From: SIG351 sp045627045
GTDB lineage: Bacteria > Bacillota > Clostridia > HGM11327
Assembly (NCBI GenBank): GCA_045627045.1
Contig: JAZQMY010000024.1
Span: 62,001-126,000 of the forward strand
Reading direction: 5' to 3'
DNA: 64,000 nt
In this document: piece after piece, positions 50,038-59,386 of the stretch
Position numbering within the stretch: position 1 is the stretch's first letter
Layout of the letters: every line of letters starts with the position of its first letter
Position numbers and translations under genes: made by a program
Notes under the pieces: model-generated
Seen by the model: the letters and a program-made list of their open reading frames with translations, nothing else
The model's database searches: none
Told to the model about the DNA's origin: nothing

Positions 50038-51255
50038 TTATTTTCTTCTCATTATCGAGTTCTCGGGTATTCTTATATCATACGGCGTGTAAACCGTCTG
50101 CTGAGGATGCGGAGCGACCGATATTTCTTCAAAGTTCTCGTCGTAGAGCTTTTCTATTACAAATTCCGTATGTTTACCCTTCGGCGGCATAATTTCAACA
50201 TGATCGCCGACACGGAAGTTATTTCTCTGCTGAATTTTCAGAAGCTTCCTATCCTCGTCCCAGCCGAGTATCTTACCGATAAAGCCATAATCACGGAAAT
50301 ATGTACTGCTGTCATATGACTGCGACTTTGAGTCCGGCTTTGAGAAGAAAAAGCCTGTTGAAAAAGGTCTGTGGCTCGTTTTGTCGATTTCCGAGAGCCA
50401 GTACGGGTCCGTAACAAAATTACCGGGATCCTTTTCGTAAAGGTCGAGTGCTGCTCTGTACTGCTTCGTTACCGTTGCCGTGTAGTTTATCGTTTTCATT
50501 CTTCCTTCGATTTTGAAGCTGGAAACGCCTGCTTTGATAAGCTCCGGAATATGTTCTATCATGCAGAGGTCATTTGCATTGAAAATATAAGTGCCTCTGT
50601 CATCCTCCATCACGGGCATATATTCTCCCGGTCTCTGCTCCTCAACAACATAATACTTCCAGCGACATGGCTGAGCACACTCACCGTGATTTGCGCCTCT
50701 TCCCGTAAGGAAGCTGCTGAGAAGGCACCTGCCTGGATATGAGATGCACATTGCGCCGTGAACAAATGCTTCAAGCTCGCAGTCATCCGGAATGCTGTCT
50801 CTTATCATCTTTATATCATCAAGAGATGCTTCCCTTCCGAGGATAACTCTTACCGCACCGAGCTTGTACCACATTCTTGCCGCGGCATAGTTCACCGTGT
50901 TTGCCTGCGTGCTCACGTGTATGGGAAGCTCAGGAGCCGACTCTCTCGCTATTGAGAATACTCCGAGATCGGATACTATCGCGGCATCGGCGCCTATTGA
51001 ATACAAATATCTAAAATATGATGAAAGCTCGGGGATTTCGCGGTTTTCCGCATAAATGTTTACCGTTACATAAACCTTTTTCCCGAGTGAATGAGCAAAG
51101 GCTATTGCATCACGGAGCTCATCCTCATCAAAATTATCCGCAAAGGCTCTGAGTCCGAATTTTTTACCTGCCATATAGACGGCATCGGCACCGTAAATGA
51201 GAGCCATCTGAAGTCTTTCGAGATTTCCCGCCGGGGAAAGAAGTTCTGTTTTCAT
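50038..51255 (-). CDS. U32 family peptidase (YrrN/TrhP-like)
   Basis: A 405-residue U32 protein. N-terminus ELLSPAGNLERLQMALIYGADAVYMAG, then the signature ELEAFVHGAMCISYPGRCLLSSFLTGRGANHGECAQPCRW near 155-195 (with the HGAMC and CAQPCRW words), and a C-terminal domain typical of the shorter group. In other bacteria this operon position (after mltG and an O-methyltransferase) holds U32 proteins involved in 5-hydroxyuridine formation in tRNA, as TrmR methylates that uridine. It overlaps the methyltransferase gene by 4 bases. A second, longer U32 protein is at position 1. Confidence 0.93.
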   Translation of the reverse strand: MKTELLSPAGNLERLQMALIYGADAVYMAGKKFGLRAFADNFDEDELRDAIAFAHSLGKKVYVTVNIYAENREIPELSSYFRYLYSIGADAAIVSDLGVFSIARESAPELPIHVSTQANTVNYAAARMWYKLGAVRVILGREASLDDIKMIRDSIPDDCELEAFVHGAMCISYPGRCLLSSFLTGRGANHGECAQPCRWKYYVVEEQRPGEYMPVMEDDRGTYIFNANDLCMIEHIPELIKAGVSSFKIEGRMKTINYTATVTKQYRAALDLYEKDPGNFVTDPYWLSEIDKTSHRPFSTGFFFSKPDSKSQSYDSSTYFRDYGFIGKILGWDEDRKLLKIQQRNNFRVGDHVEIMPPKGKHTEFVIEKLYDENFEEISVAPHPQQTVYTPYDIRIPENSIMRRK

Positions 51256-51938
51256 ATTGATTCACCCATCTTTTTTCTTGCAACGAGAAGTCCGTCGCCG
51301 ACAGGAAGGAGCATCGTTTCGAGCGTTTCGTCCTGCATCATCCTGTCCAGAAAAACCTTCATTCTTTTTACTATCGTTATTTTTCTTCTGTTTATAAGTG
51401 ATTTTTCGCTTATCATTCCATAAAAGAGCACATCATCGCACACAATTATTCCGCCGGGAGTGAGCATTCTCAGGCAGTCCTGCATCAGTGAAAGATATTG
51501 TGCCTTTGCGGCATCCATAAAAATAAAATCGAATTTGCCGCTCATCAGCGGAAGTATCTCTCCGCTGTCGCCGAGAAAAGAGCTTATTCTTCCCGAAAGG
51601 CCGCATTTTTCAAAATTTGCTCTTGCCACGGAAAGCATTTCCTCTTCGCACTCGATAGTTGTTAATTTTGCATTCTCGCCTGCCGCATCGAGCATCGTGA
51701 TTGCCGAATAGCCTACGCAGGTGCCTATTTCAAGTATGGATTCAGGCTTCTTTTCTCCTATCATCCAACGCAAAAAAGCCTCGACCTGAACTCTTGTTAC
51801 GGGGAGACTCTTTTTAAGCGCTTCCTCATGAATTTCTTCAAGTAAAAAGCGTCTCGGAGAGGACGCAAACAGCGCCCCCGCCGAGGTTTCTTTGTTTATA
51901 TAGTCATCTATATAGTCGTAATTTATCCTGTTGCCCAT
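51252..51938 (-). CDS. trmR: O-methyltransferase, TrmR-like
   Basis: A 228-residue SAM-dependent methyltransferase. The SAM motif SILEIGTCVGYSAITML is near 76-92, FDFIFMDAAKAQYLSLM near 135-151 is the catalytic Asp-Lys pattern, and GGIIVCDDVLFYG near 163-175 follows. In B. subtilis the equivalent gene (yrrM) encodes TrmR, which makes 5-methoxyuridine at tRNA position 34. Neighbours mltG upstream and U32 downstream give the same yrrL-yrrM-yrrN order. It starts 9 bases after mltG. Confidence 0.9.
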   Translation of the reverse strand: MGNRINYDYIDDYINKETSAGALFASSPRRFLLEEIHEEALKKSLPVTRVQVEAFLRWMIGEKKPESILEIGTCVGYSAITMLDAAGENAKLTTIECEEEMLSVARANFEKCGLSGRISSFLGDSGEILPLMSGKFDFIFMDAAKAQYLSLMQDCLRMLTPGGIIVCDDVLFYGMISEKSLINRRKITIVKRMKVFLDRMMQDETLETMLLPVGDGLLVARKKMGESI

Positions 51939-51947
51939 TTTACTGCC

Positions 51948-53114
51948 TTATTCTTTTCCTTCCTGCAGCTCTTTATAGCGCTTTGCGTATAGATTTGAAT
52001 AATAGGTATGCTGAGCGTAATCAGAAGTAAATGTATGCGTGCCTGTATCAGGATTCAACGTAAAGTAGAGCATTCCTGCTTTGATATCATCCTCATTCGG
52101 ATTGAGCACAGCCTTTATTGTCGCAATACCGGGGTTACATATCGGGCCTACCGGAAGTCCCTTGTTCACATATGTGTTGTAGGGGCTGTCTACCGAAGTA
52201 TCCGTGGTGGAAATTTCAAAGCTGTTGGTTCTGACGATATCATTAAGTGCAAGAGCATAGATAACAGTTGAACATGACTGAAGCGCAATGTTTCTGTCAA
52301 GTCTGTTCTTGAAGCATGCCGCACAGCGTGAGTATTCACTTGCATTTGCACCCTCTTTTTCAATAACGGAAGCAAACGTGATGAGCTCATCAAGCGTGTA
52401 GCCCTGAGCCGCCGCCTCTTCGAAAATTTCCGAAGAAAGCTTCTTTTCAAAGTTATCGAGCATCTTCTTCATTATCTCTCTCGGAGTCGCATCCGTATAA
52501 ATCGTATAGGTATCCGGGAAGAGATAGCCCTGAAGAACATATCCGAGTGAATATCTTTCCTGAGGTATTTCAGAAATGAACCAATACTCCGGGAAGTTCT
52601 CCGGGATCGCATAATCTATGAATTCCTGTGCAGTGAAGCCTGTCAGTCCCTTTGTTGTTGTCAGATAAGTTGCAATTCTCGATATCGTCCAGCCCTCGGG
52701 AATGGTGATGTTTGTGGTAGGAACAGTATTATTGCCTATCAGAAGCTGATCCATTACCTCCTGCATAGTCATATTGTGGCTGAAAATATATCTGCCTGAC
52801 TGAAGCTTATATGAATTGTTTGAGACATCTACGAAGAGTCTGAAAACGAATGAATTGCTTACAATCTCGTTCTCTTCAAGCAGCTTTGCAATAGAACGAA
52901 CACCGTATCCGGATGGAATCTCAAGTGTGAATGTCTCCTCATTATCCGGCTGAGGCGGAAGGAAGTAATGCTTTGTAACATAACTGTAAACCTTGGATAC
53001 TCCCACAACCATTATCAGCAGCGTCGCCGCTACGATAATAAACGGTCTCAAAAATGACACCCAAAGATCCTTGAAGAAATCCTTGAACTTTCTGTAAGAT
53101 TTTTCTGTCAGCAC
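51948..53114 (-). CDS. mltG: Endolytic murein transglycosylase MltG
   Basis: A 388-residue enzyme that cuts nascent glycan strands and limits their length. A membrane helix lies at about residues 20-47. A LysM-like region follows (IPSGYGVRSIAKLLEENEIVS near 68-88), and the catalytic domain has FASVIEKEGAN near 248-258, which holds the active-site Glu. The C-terminal GLPVGPICNPGIATIKAVLNP near 325-345 is typical. It heads the conserved mltG-trmR-U32 order. A small inverted repeat (CACGC/GCGTG) just upstream is probably not a full terminator. Confidence 0.96.
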   Translation of the reverse strand: MLTEKSYRKFKDFFKDLWVSFLRPFIIVAATLLIMVVGVSKVYSYVTKHYFLPPQPDNEETFTLEIPSGYGVRSIAKLLEENEIVSNSFVFRLFVDVSNNSYKLQSGRYIFSHNMTMQEVMDQLLIGNNTVPTTNITIPEGWTISRIATYLTTTKGLTGFTAQEFIDYAIPENFPEYWFISEIPQERYSLGYVLQGYLFPDTYTIYTDATPREIMKKMLDNFEKKLSSEIFEEAAAQGYTLDELITFASVIEKEGANASEYSRCAACFKNRLDRNIALQSCSTVIYALALNDIVRTNSFEISTTDTSVDSPYNTYVNKGLPVGPICNPGIATIKAVLNPNEDDIKAGMLYFTLNPDTGTHTFTSDYAQHTYYSNLYAKRYKELQEGKE

Positions 53115-53149
53115 AGCTATTCACTCTCCTTTTTCCGTTTCACGCTTTG

Positions 53150-53551
53150 TCAGCGTGTTTCCACTTCAATTTTCATTTCGTTCTTTTCCGTATCAAGCCT
53201 TAGGCTGAGACGGATCTTATCCTTTTTTGCGGCATAATCAACGTAATTGTCAGTCACTGACTGCTCCTTCGTTGTTGTGAAGCCCTTTTTGAGGATAAGT
53301 CTTATGTAGTCTCCCATATTCTCCGCAGTAAACTCCTTCACGACTATTATCGCAAAATCGTTTCCGTCCACGTCATCAGAAGAAATTGCATTTGTCACAA
53401 CTCCGTCCACCGGTACAGGCACAGATGCTGCGGCGCCCTTCTGAGGCCATTTTTCTTCGTTCGGATTCTTTTCACCGCATCCGGAAAGGAGCGCGGCAAA
53501 AAGAACCATTGCGAAAATGAGAGATAATACTCTTCCTAACGTCTTTTTCAT
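53150..53551 (-). CDS. Small lipoprotein, unknown function
   Basis: A 133-residue protein with a lipoprotein signal ending in LLSGCGE near residue 22. The mature part is about 110 residues, with a short Pro/Val linker, then a predicted beta-rich domain (DFAIIVVKEFTAENMGDYI and IRLSLRLDTEKNEMKIEV). I do not recognise it. The chosen ATG at 53551 falls one base after the stop of kdgK (TAA-A-ATG), so it is coupled to kdgK. An in-frame GTG or earlier codon upstream would lie inside kdgK. Whether it belongs functionally to sugar metabolism or to mltG is unclear. Confidence 0.7.
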   Translation of the reverse strand: MKKTLGRVLSLIFAMVLFAALLSGCGEKNPNEEKWPQKGAAASVPVPVDGVVTNAISSDDVDGNDFAIIVVKEFTAENMGDYIRLILKKGFTTTKEQSVTDNYVDYAAKKDKIRLSLRLDTEKNEMKIEVETR

Positions 53552-53552
53552 T

Positions 53553-54575
53553 TTATCTCTGTACTCTGCCGCTAGCATCGCCGCCCATCAGCGTCTTTAC
53601 CTCTTCAGCGCTTACCATGTTCATATCGCCATGGATCGTGTGCTTGAGTGCTGATGCTGCAACTGCGAATTCGAGTGAGCTCTGCTCATCCATTCCTGAA
53701 ATGAGACCGTAGATAAGGCCTCCGCCGAATGAATCGCCGCCGCCTACTCTGTCTACGATTCTGAGAGCATACTTCTTTGAGAACATATAGTCCTTGCCGT
53801 TATAAAGCATAGCAGACCAGTTGTTATCAGAAGCAGAAATGCTCTCACGGAGAGTGATAGCAACATACTTGAAGTTGAATCTGTCTGCAAGTGCCTTTGC
53901 AACGTACTTGTAGCCTTCTCTGTCGAGTTTGCCTGTTGTGATATCTGTTGAAGGAGCCTTGATGCCGAATACGTCATCTGCATCCTCTTCGTTTGCGATG
54001 CAAACATCAACGTAATTCATAAGCTCGCCCATAACCTTTGAAGCCTTTTCCTTTGACCAGAGCTTCTTGCGGAAATTGAGGTCACAGCTTACCGTAAGTC
54101 CCTTTTCCTTTGCCTTTTTGCAAGCCTCAAGTGTAAGCTCTGCAACATCATCGGAAAGAGCCGGAGTGATGCCTGTAAAGTGGAACCATTCTGCGCCGTC
54201 AAAAGCCTTATCCCAGTCAACATCTCCGACCTTTGCTGTTGAAATTGAAGAATGTGCTCTGTCGTAAGTTACCTTTGAAGGACGAACAGATGCGCCCTTT
54301 TCGCAGAAATAAATACCTACTCTCTCACCGCCTCTTACGATGAAAGATGTGTCAACGCCGTATCTTCTGCACGCATTGATTGCGGCATCACCTACGTTAT
54401 TCTTAGGAAGACGTGTAACAAATGCTGCATCAACGCCGTAATTTGCAAGTGAAACAGCTACGTTGCACTCTGCGCCGCCGTATGTTGCTTCAAATGTATC
54501 TGTCTGAACTACTCTCAAATATTCCGGAGGAGCAAGTCTGAGCATTACTTCACCGAAAGTTACTACCTTTGCCAT
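53553..54575 (-). CDS. kdgK: 2-keto-3-deoxygluconate kinase (PfkB family)
   Basis: A 340-residue ribokinase-family sugar kinase: GEVMLRLAPPEYLRVVQTDTFEATYGGAECNVAVSLAN near 7-45 (recognised from GGAECNVAVSLA) and the C-terminal GGGDSFGGGLIYGL near 273-286 carrying the catalytic Asp. It phosphorylates KDG to KDPG in uronate breakdown. The adjacent upstream gene encodes KDPG aldolase, so the pair completes the lower uronate (galacturonate/glucuronate) route to pyruvate and glyceraldehyde-3-phosphate. It lies 38 bases after eda. Confidence 0.92.
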   Translation of the reverse strand: MAKVVTFGEVMLRLAPPEYLRVVQTDTFEATYGGAECNVAVSLANYGVDAAFVTRLPKNNVGDAAINACRRYGVDTSFIVRGGERVGIYFCEKGASVRPSKVTYDRAHSSISTAKVGDVDWDKAFDGAEWFHFTGITPALSDDVAELTLEACKKAKEKGLTVSCDLNFRKKLWSKEKASKVMGELMNYVDVCIANEEDADDVFGIKAPSTDITTGKLDREGYKYVAKALADRFNFKYVAITLRESISASDNNWSAMLYNGKDYMFSKKYALRIVDRVGGGDSFGGGLIYGLISGMDEQSSLEFAVAASALKHTIHGDMNMVSAEEVKTLMGGDASGRVQR

Positions 54576-54613
54576 ATTATCGTACCTTCTTTTCAGTTAT
54601 AATCAGTTTTATA

Positions 54614-55270
54614 TTATTTCTTTGCGAGCTCTGCTCTTGCTTCGTTGATTTCCTTCATGAAAGCCTTTGCAGTCTCCGTGATCTTGTCATAGTCGCCTGT
54701 CTTTGCGCCGGCTGTGAGTGAGCTGCCTGCTGCCATTGCAACAACGCCCGCCTTGACCCATTCCTTTGCATTATCAACGCTTACGCCGCCTGTCGGCATG
54801 AGCTTTGCATACGGAAGAGGTCCGAGGATATCCTTGATAATCTTTGTTCCGTAGAGATCTGCCGGGAACACCTTGAGAAGATCTGCACCTGCCTCCATTG
54901 CCTGGATAGCTTCCTTGATCGTCATAACGCCCGGAACGCAGAGAACTCTGTATCTGTTGCAAAGACGGATAACATCCTCATTGAGTGCAGGTGAGATGAT
55001 GAACTGTGCGCCTGCGAGAATAGCGATTCTTGCAGTTTCAGCATCAAGAACCGTGCCTGCGCCGAGGAGAATTTCGCCCTTTGTGTATCTCTTTGCTAGC
55101 TGACGGATAACATCATCCGCACCCGGTACCGTGAAAGTGATCTCGATACCTGCTACGCCGCCTGCAATGCAGGCTTCCGTGATTTTTATTGCCTGTTCAG
55201 CATCCTTTGCTCTTACAACAGCAACAAGACCGCCGTCACATAATTTCTGAAAAACTTGTTCCTTATCCAT
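54614..55270 (-). CDS. eda: KDPG / KHG aldolase
   Basis: A 218-residue class I aldolase that cleaves 2-keto-3-deoxy-6-phosphogluconate. Motifs: GGLVAVVRAKDAEQA near 13, GVAGIEITFTVPGA near 37, and the Schiff-base lysine region ADLLKVFPADLYGTKIIKDI near 127-146. The start ATG at 55270 gives the normal family length; the longer open frame begins 38 codons upstream. A consensus promoter lies ahead, after which kdgK follows on the same strand. The pair suits pectin-type uronate use. Confidence 0.94.
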   Translation of the reverse strand: MDKEQVFQKLCDGGLVAVVRAKDAEQAIKITEACIAGGVAGIEITFTVPGADDVIRQLAKRYTKGEILLGAGTVLDAETARIAILAGAQFIISPALNEDVIRLCNRYRVLCVPGVMTIKEAIQAMEAGADLLKVFPADLYGTKIIKDILGPLPYAKLMPTGGVSVDNAKEWVKAGVVAMAAGSSLTAGAKTGDYDKITETAKAFMKEINEARAELAKK

Positions 55271-55352
55271 ACTGATAAACCGTGCCTTTCTTTTGTAAAA
55301 ACCTATAATACGGCAGATATTTTTGTCTCTGCCGGAATTTTCTCTATCGTAT

Positions 55353-55381
55353 ATTATACCCTTTATTGAATGAATTGTCAA
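55353..55381 (-). promoter_or_regulatory. Promoter of eda-kdgK operon
   Basis: On the minus strand TTGACA (55376-55381), 17 bases, TATAAT (55353-55358), both consensus. The leader to the eda start is about 80 bases. No operator was recognised. Confidence 0.85.
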
Positions 55382-55415
55382 CAATAAGAGGATAAAATCT
55401 TCTTTTTTTCATTTA

Positions 55416-55859
55416 TTATTCAGTTTTGTCTGCAAATAAATGCTCTGCCTTCGAAAAGAGCTCACATATTCTCTCCGTTTTTCCCGTAATGAAGAGATAT
55501 CCGAGCAATGCCTCAAAGCCCGTTGCAAGGCGATAATCATTTATGCTCTGATTCTTCGGTGAGGTCTGGCTTTTCGCATTCCTGCCCCTTCTGACAACGT
55601 TCTTTTCTTCCTCTGTCAGTTCTTCATCAAGTGCCGCCAAAAAAGTCGCCTGTCCTGCCGCATTGACTATCTTTATCGCGCGGTTATTCAGGTGTGACAC
55701 CGTTTCATGCGTTGATGTTGCAAAATACGTTCTTACCATGAGGTCCATAACGCTGTCGCCTATGTAGGCAAGTGAAAGAGGAGGTATCGTCCTTACATCC
55801 ACCGAGTTCACCTTCGGCAGAAAGCGTTTCATTTCTTCTGCAAATGATTCTTTTTCCAT
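55416..55859 (-). CDS. mrnC: Mini-ribonuclease 3
   Basis: A 147-residue RNase III-like protein without the double-stranded RNA-binding domain. PLSLAYIGDSVMDLMVRTYF near 27-46 holds the catalytic Asp, and NDYRLATGFEALLGYLFITG near 106-125 is the second acidic motif. It processes the 3' end of 23S rRNA in B. subtilis. Length is typical. It lies 10 bases after comF on the same strand. Confidence 0.95.
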   Translation of the reverse strand: MEKESFAEEMKRFLPKVNSVDVRTIPPLSLAYIGDSVMDLMVRTYFATSTHETVSHLNNRAIKIVNAAGQATFLAALDEELTEEEKNVVRRGRNAKSQTSPKNQSINDYRLATGFEALLGYLFITGKTERICELFSKAEHLFADKTE

Positions 55860-55869
55860 TGTTCGTCCG

Positions 55870-56604
55870 TTATTCTTTTCTTATTCCGTCAACGGAGCAC
55901 ATACAAAGCCCGTAAACCTTGCCGGCTCCTGCTTCAATCAAAACCTTTGCGCATTCATTGAGTGATGAGCCCGTAGTCAGAATATCATCCGTCGCAAGCA
56001 CTGTCTTGCCCTTTACATATTCACGAAATTCGGGATCAAGTTCAAAAGCATTCTCTATATTCTTCATTCTTTCGTTTTTATCGAGGAATGACTGCGGAGT
56101 AGTGTTCTTCACTCTTCTAAGGAGAGGTACACATTCAAGGCCGCACGCCTTGGCAAGCTTTCCTGCGAGAAGCTCTGCCTGATTGTAGCCTCTTTTACGC
56201 TCCTTTATCCAGTACATCGGAACGTAGGTAACAACATCGCACTCCCACGAAAGCTCTTCATACTTCTTTTTCATTTCTTCTGCGGCAAAGTCGGCAATCC
56301 ACGGTTCTCCCGAATATTTCAGCTTATGAACAACGTCCTTGACCTTTCCGTCGTAAACGTAAACCGAGGCGGCTTTTTCAAAAAGGAACTCATGCTTTGC
56401 ACACATCTCGCAGTATGAATCCTCTGCACCCAGACGTCTTCCGCATTTCACACAGACCGGAGCCGTTACCTTGGTAAAAGTCTCCAGGCATTCATCACAA
56501 ATAACTGCATTTCCGTTTTCCGGTCTGACTCTGCCCCGCCTGCCGCAGGCAATGCACGCATGATCTGCCGGATACAGAATTTTCTTTATCTTACTGAAAA
56601 TCAA
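55870..56604 (-). CDS. comF: ComF family phosphoribosyltransferase-like protein
   Basis: A 244-residue protein with two zinc-finger-like Cys pairs at the N-terminus (CIACGRRG near 17-24, then CDEC near 36, CVKCGRR near 51 and CEMCAKH near 68) followed by a phosphoribosyltransferase fold with the PRPP-type motif TVLATDDILTTGSSLNECA near 207-225. ComF is needed for DNA uptake in competent bacteria; here its role may be only inferred. It overlaps the end of recD2 by 14 bases. Confidence 0.92.
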   Translation of the reverse strand: MIFSKIKKILYPADHACIACGRRGRVRPENGNAVICDECLETFTKVTAPVCVKCGRRLGAEDSYCEMCAKHEFLFEKAASVYVYDGKVKDVVHKLKYSGEPWIADFAAEEMKKKYEELSWECDVVTYVPMYWIKERKRGYNQAELLAGKLAKACGLECVPLLRRVKNTTPQSFLDKNERMKNIENAFELDPEFREYVKGKTVLATDDILTTGSSLNECAKVLIEAGAGKVYGLCMCSVDGIRKE

Positions 56605-58918
56605 TTACATCGTTCCAATCTATAATATTATATTCGTCAACATCGACGTCGTTTCTCGTTTCATCATCATCATTTTTGTCGGAATCATTGCCGGCAGACC
56701 TTGCAATATCCTTTTCGATCAGGTCAAACATATTGCCAAGTCCCGTATATCTGACGCCGCGGTAATCATTCTCTACCATATACGAAAGAACTTCTTCTCT
56801 TCCGATAAGTATTACAAGCTTTTCCGCTCTCGTGATGCCCGTATAAAGCAAGCTTCTGCTGAAAAGCATATTTGAGCCGCCCGCAAGAGGCATTACCACC
56901 ACAGGGAACTGATTTCCCTGGCTCTTATGAACCGTCATCGCATATGCAAGCTCCAGCTCATCCAGCCAGGCAAAGCGATAGCATATCCTTTTTCCGTCAT
57001 CCATTTCAACCTGCATGGATTCATCGTCGTTGTCTATGGAAGTGATCATTCCCATATCGCCGTTGAAAATACCCGTGCCGTCCGAATCGTCCGTTTCCCA
57101 CTCTATCGTGTAGTTGTTCTTTATCTGCATCACACGGTCACCCTCACGGAAAACCATATCCTTGAACTGATATTCGTTCTTGAATGCATCAGGAGGATTG
57201 AGTGCCGCCTGAAGAACCGTATTCAGGTTTATTACTCCTGCAGGGCCTTTTCTTGTAGGTGAAAGCACCTGAATATCTTTGACAGGCTCATAGCCGTAGT
57301 AATCATTCAACCTTCTTATCACTGTATCCGAAAGCGTTTCCACTATCTTCTGGGCATCGTTTCGCCTCATAAGGAAGAAGTCGCCCTGTTTTGAGCTGAT
57401 TACAGGCATCTTTCCGTTATTGATAAGATGTGCGTTTGAAACTATCGTGCTGAGGTTATCCTGTCTGTATATCTCCTCAAGCTTTGTGAAGGGAATTTTG
57501 CCGCTTGCAAGGAGATCCGAAAGCACGTTTCCCGGGCCGACAGACGGAAGCTGATCAGCATCCCCTACCAGAATCAGTCTCATTGTCTGTGCCGTTGCCT
57601 TCAGAAGGTTGAAAATGAGCATTGTATCGACCATTGACATCTCGTCTATAATCACAACATCGCAGTCAAGCGGATTTGAATCGTTCCTCGAGAATGAGAA
57701 CATATCTTCGCCGTTGAAATCATATTCAAGCAATCTGTGTATAGTCTGTGCGGAGTGGTCTGTTGTCTCCGACATACGCTTTGCGGCTCTTCCCGTAGGT
57801 GCCGCAAGCTCAACAGTTTCGCCGTTTCTCTCAAATATATCGAGCAGGCATTTTATTATTGTCGTTTTTCCCGTACCTGGGCCGCCTGTAATAATGGAAA
57901 CAGGCTCTCTTGCCGCCATTCTTATTGCTTTCTCCTGCTCGGGGTGAAGCACGATCCCATATGACTTTTCATAGCTCTTTATCGACCTGTCAACGATCTT
58001 TTCATCCGTCGGCTTTGATGACAAAAAGCCCGACATCATCGAGAGAAGCTTATTTGCCGTATAGCGCTCGGCATAGTAGAATGCCTCGTAATAAACGGCC
58101 TTCTTGCCGTTGTATTCAACAAGTGCAACCTTATTCTTCAGCGCTAGCTCGACGATCGCATTGTGGGCAATTTCCGCCGAAACGCTTGTTGTCTTTCTTA
58201 TCTGTGCCACAAGCTCTTCTTCCGGAAGATATGTATGGCCTTCGCCGCCTGCGCTCCTCAGAAGATACTGAACACTCGCATTTACTCTCAATGGCGATGT
58301 GGGATCAACGCCCATGGTTCTTGCTATTTTATCGGCAGTCTGAAAGCCTACACCTTCAATTTCATCGGCGAGAACGTAAGGATTATCCTTGACTATCTTT
58401 ATTGCCGCCTTGCCGAATTTATTATAGACCTTCGTGGCAATCACAGGGGTCACACCGTACGTCTGCAAAAAAAGCATGACCTCACGCATACCCTGATTCT
58501 TCTGCAATGATTCGATTATGCCTTCAAGCTTCTTTTTTCCGATTCCTTCTATCTCCAGAAGTCTTTCGGTGTGATAATTTATCACATCCATCGTATCGCT
58601 GCCGAAATAAGCCACGATCTTCTTTGCCGTGGATTTTCCTATCCCGTAAACGGCGCTTGATGAAAGGTATTTTATTACTCCGTCCTCGGTCGTGGGAAGC
58701 ATGGTAGTGCAGGTCTCAGCCTTGAACTGTTTTCCGTATTCACGGTGCTCTGTCCACTGCCCGGTAAGCTCAAGTCTTTCGCCTTCCATTGCAAGCGAAA
58801 GCGTGTTGCCCACTGCAACGAATTCCGTGCCGTCCTCACCGACAAGTTCAAGAACCGCATAGCCCGTTTCTTCTTTTTTGTATATAACGTGCTCGACCGT
58901 CGCCCGTACCGTTTCCAA
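56591..58918 (-). CDS. recD2: RecD-like DNA helicase (RecD2)
   Basis: A 775-residue superfamily 1B helicase not tied to RecBC. The N-terminal OB-like domain and helix-hairpin-helix pair (VYGIGKSTAKKIVAYFG near 90, then IEGIGKKKLEGII) come before Walker A IITGGPGTGKTTIIKCLLD near 342-360, Walker B VVIIDEMSMVDTMLIF near 418, and C-terminal AMTVHKSQGNQFPVVVMPL near 665. Length fits RecD2. It acts in repair of stalled forks. It overlaps comF slightly and lies about 40 bases after the next upstream gene. Confidence 0.95.
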   Translation of the reverse strand: METVRATVEHVIYKKEETGYAVLELVGEDGTEFVAVGNTLSLAMEGERLELTGQWTEHREYGKQFKAETCTTMLPTTEDGVIKYLSSSAVYGIGKSTAKKIVAYFGSDTMDVINYHTERLLEIEGIGKKKLEGIIESLQKNQGMREVMLFLQTYGVTPVIATKVYNKFGKAAIKIVKDNPYVLADEIEGVGFQTADKIARTMGVDPTSPLRVNASVQYLLRSAGGEGHTYLPEEELVAQIRKTTSVSAEIAHNAIVELALKNKVALVEYNGKKAVYYEAFYYAERYTANKLLSMMSGFLSSKPTDEKIVDRSIKSYEKSYGIVLHPEQEKAIRMAAREPVSIITGGPGTGKTTIIKCLLDIFERNGETVELAAPTGRAAKRMSETTDHSAQTIHRLLEYDFNGEDMFSFSRNDSNPLDCDVVIIDEMSMVDTMLIFNLLKATAQTMRLILVGDADQLPSVGPGNVLSDLLASGKIPFTKLEEIYRQDNLSTIVSNAHLINNGKMPVISSKQGDFFLMRRNDAQKIVETLSDTVIRRLNDYYGYEPVKDIQVLSPTRKGPAGVINLNTVLQAALNPPDAFKNEYQFKDMVFREGDRVMQIKNNYTIEWETDDSDGTGIFNGDMGMITSIDNDDESMQVEMDDGKRICYRFAWLDELELAYAMTVHKSQGNQFPVVVMPLAGGSNMLFSRSLLYTGITRAEKLVILIGREEVLSYMVENDYRGVRYTGLGNMFDLIEKDIARSAGNDSDKNDDDETRNDVDVDEYNIIDWNDVIDFQ

Positions 58919-58957
58919 AGCAATACCTTTCCTTTCCTGTTATTATAAAGCTCCGTA

Positions 58958-59371
58958 TCAGACCGGAGGCAACGTCTTCATAAAATTATTCAGGCAGATG
59001 ACCAATGCTATGTTGTCGCACCCGAAAATAAACGCTGAAATAAGTGTCTCCTTCATATAATAAGGATCCTTTTTCTCCATGAACGTCATCATCGAGCAGA
59101 TGATGAACGGAAGCGTCAGCAGGGCGATGAATATGAACACGCCGAAATACCTGAACTCTCCGAAATGAAGTATGAGGGAAAAAGGCGTCAGCGTAAGATA
59201 AATGATGGCAACAATTCTCTTCCAGTGCTTCGCAGTCCTGAATCCCGGAAGCCACTTTATAGGCGGAAGATAATTGAAGTCCTTCATCTTTGTCCACTTC
59301 TTTTTCTCCTGCGGCGAATTCTGCTTTTTTCCTGCGGAGGAAACTCTTTTTTTCATCTTGCTTTTTGACAT
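58958..59371 (-). CDS. Hypothetical small membrane protein
   Basis: A 137-residue protein with a Lys/Ser-rich N-terminus (about 1-35) and three hydrophobic segments (about 52-70, 75-95 and 107-127). I do not recognise a family. The ATG at 59371 is preceded by GGAGAG with good spacing; a GTG 6 bases upstream would be too close to that site. It lies between proC and recD2 on the same strand, 15 bases from proC. Confidence 0.65.
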   Translation of the reverse strand: MSKSKMKKRVSSAGKKQNSPQEKKKWTKMKDFNYLPPIKWLPGFRTAKHWKRIVAIIYLTLTPFSLILHFGEFRYFGVFIFIALLTLPFIICSMMTFMEKKDPYYMKETLISAFIFGCDNIALVICLNNFMKTLPPV

Positions 59372-59386
59372 AGCCACTCTCCGATA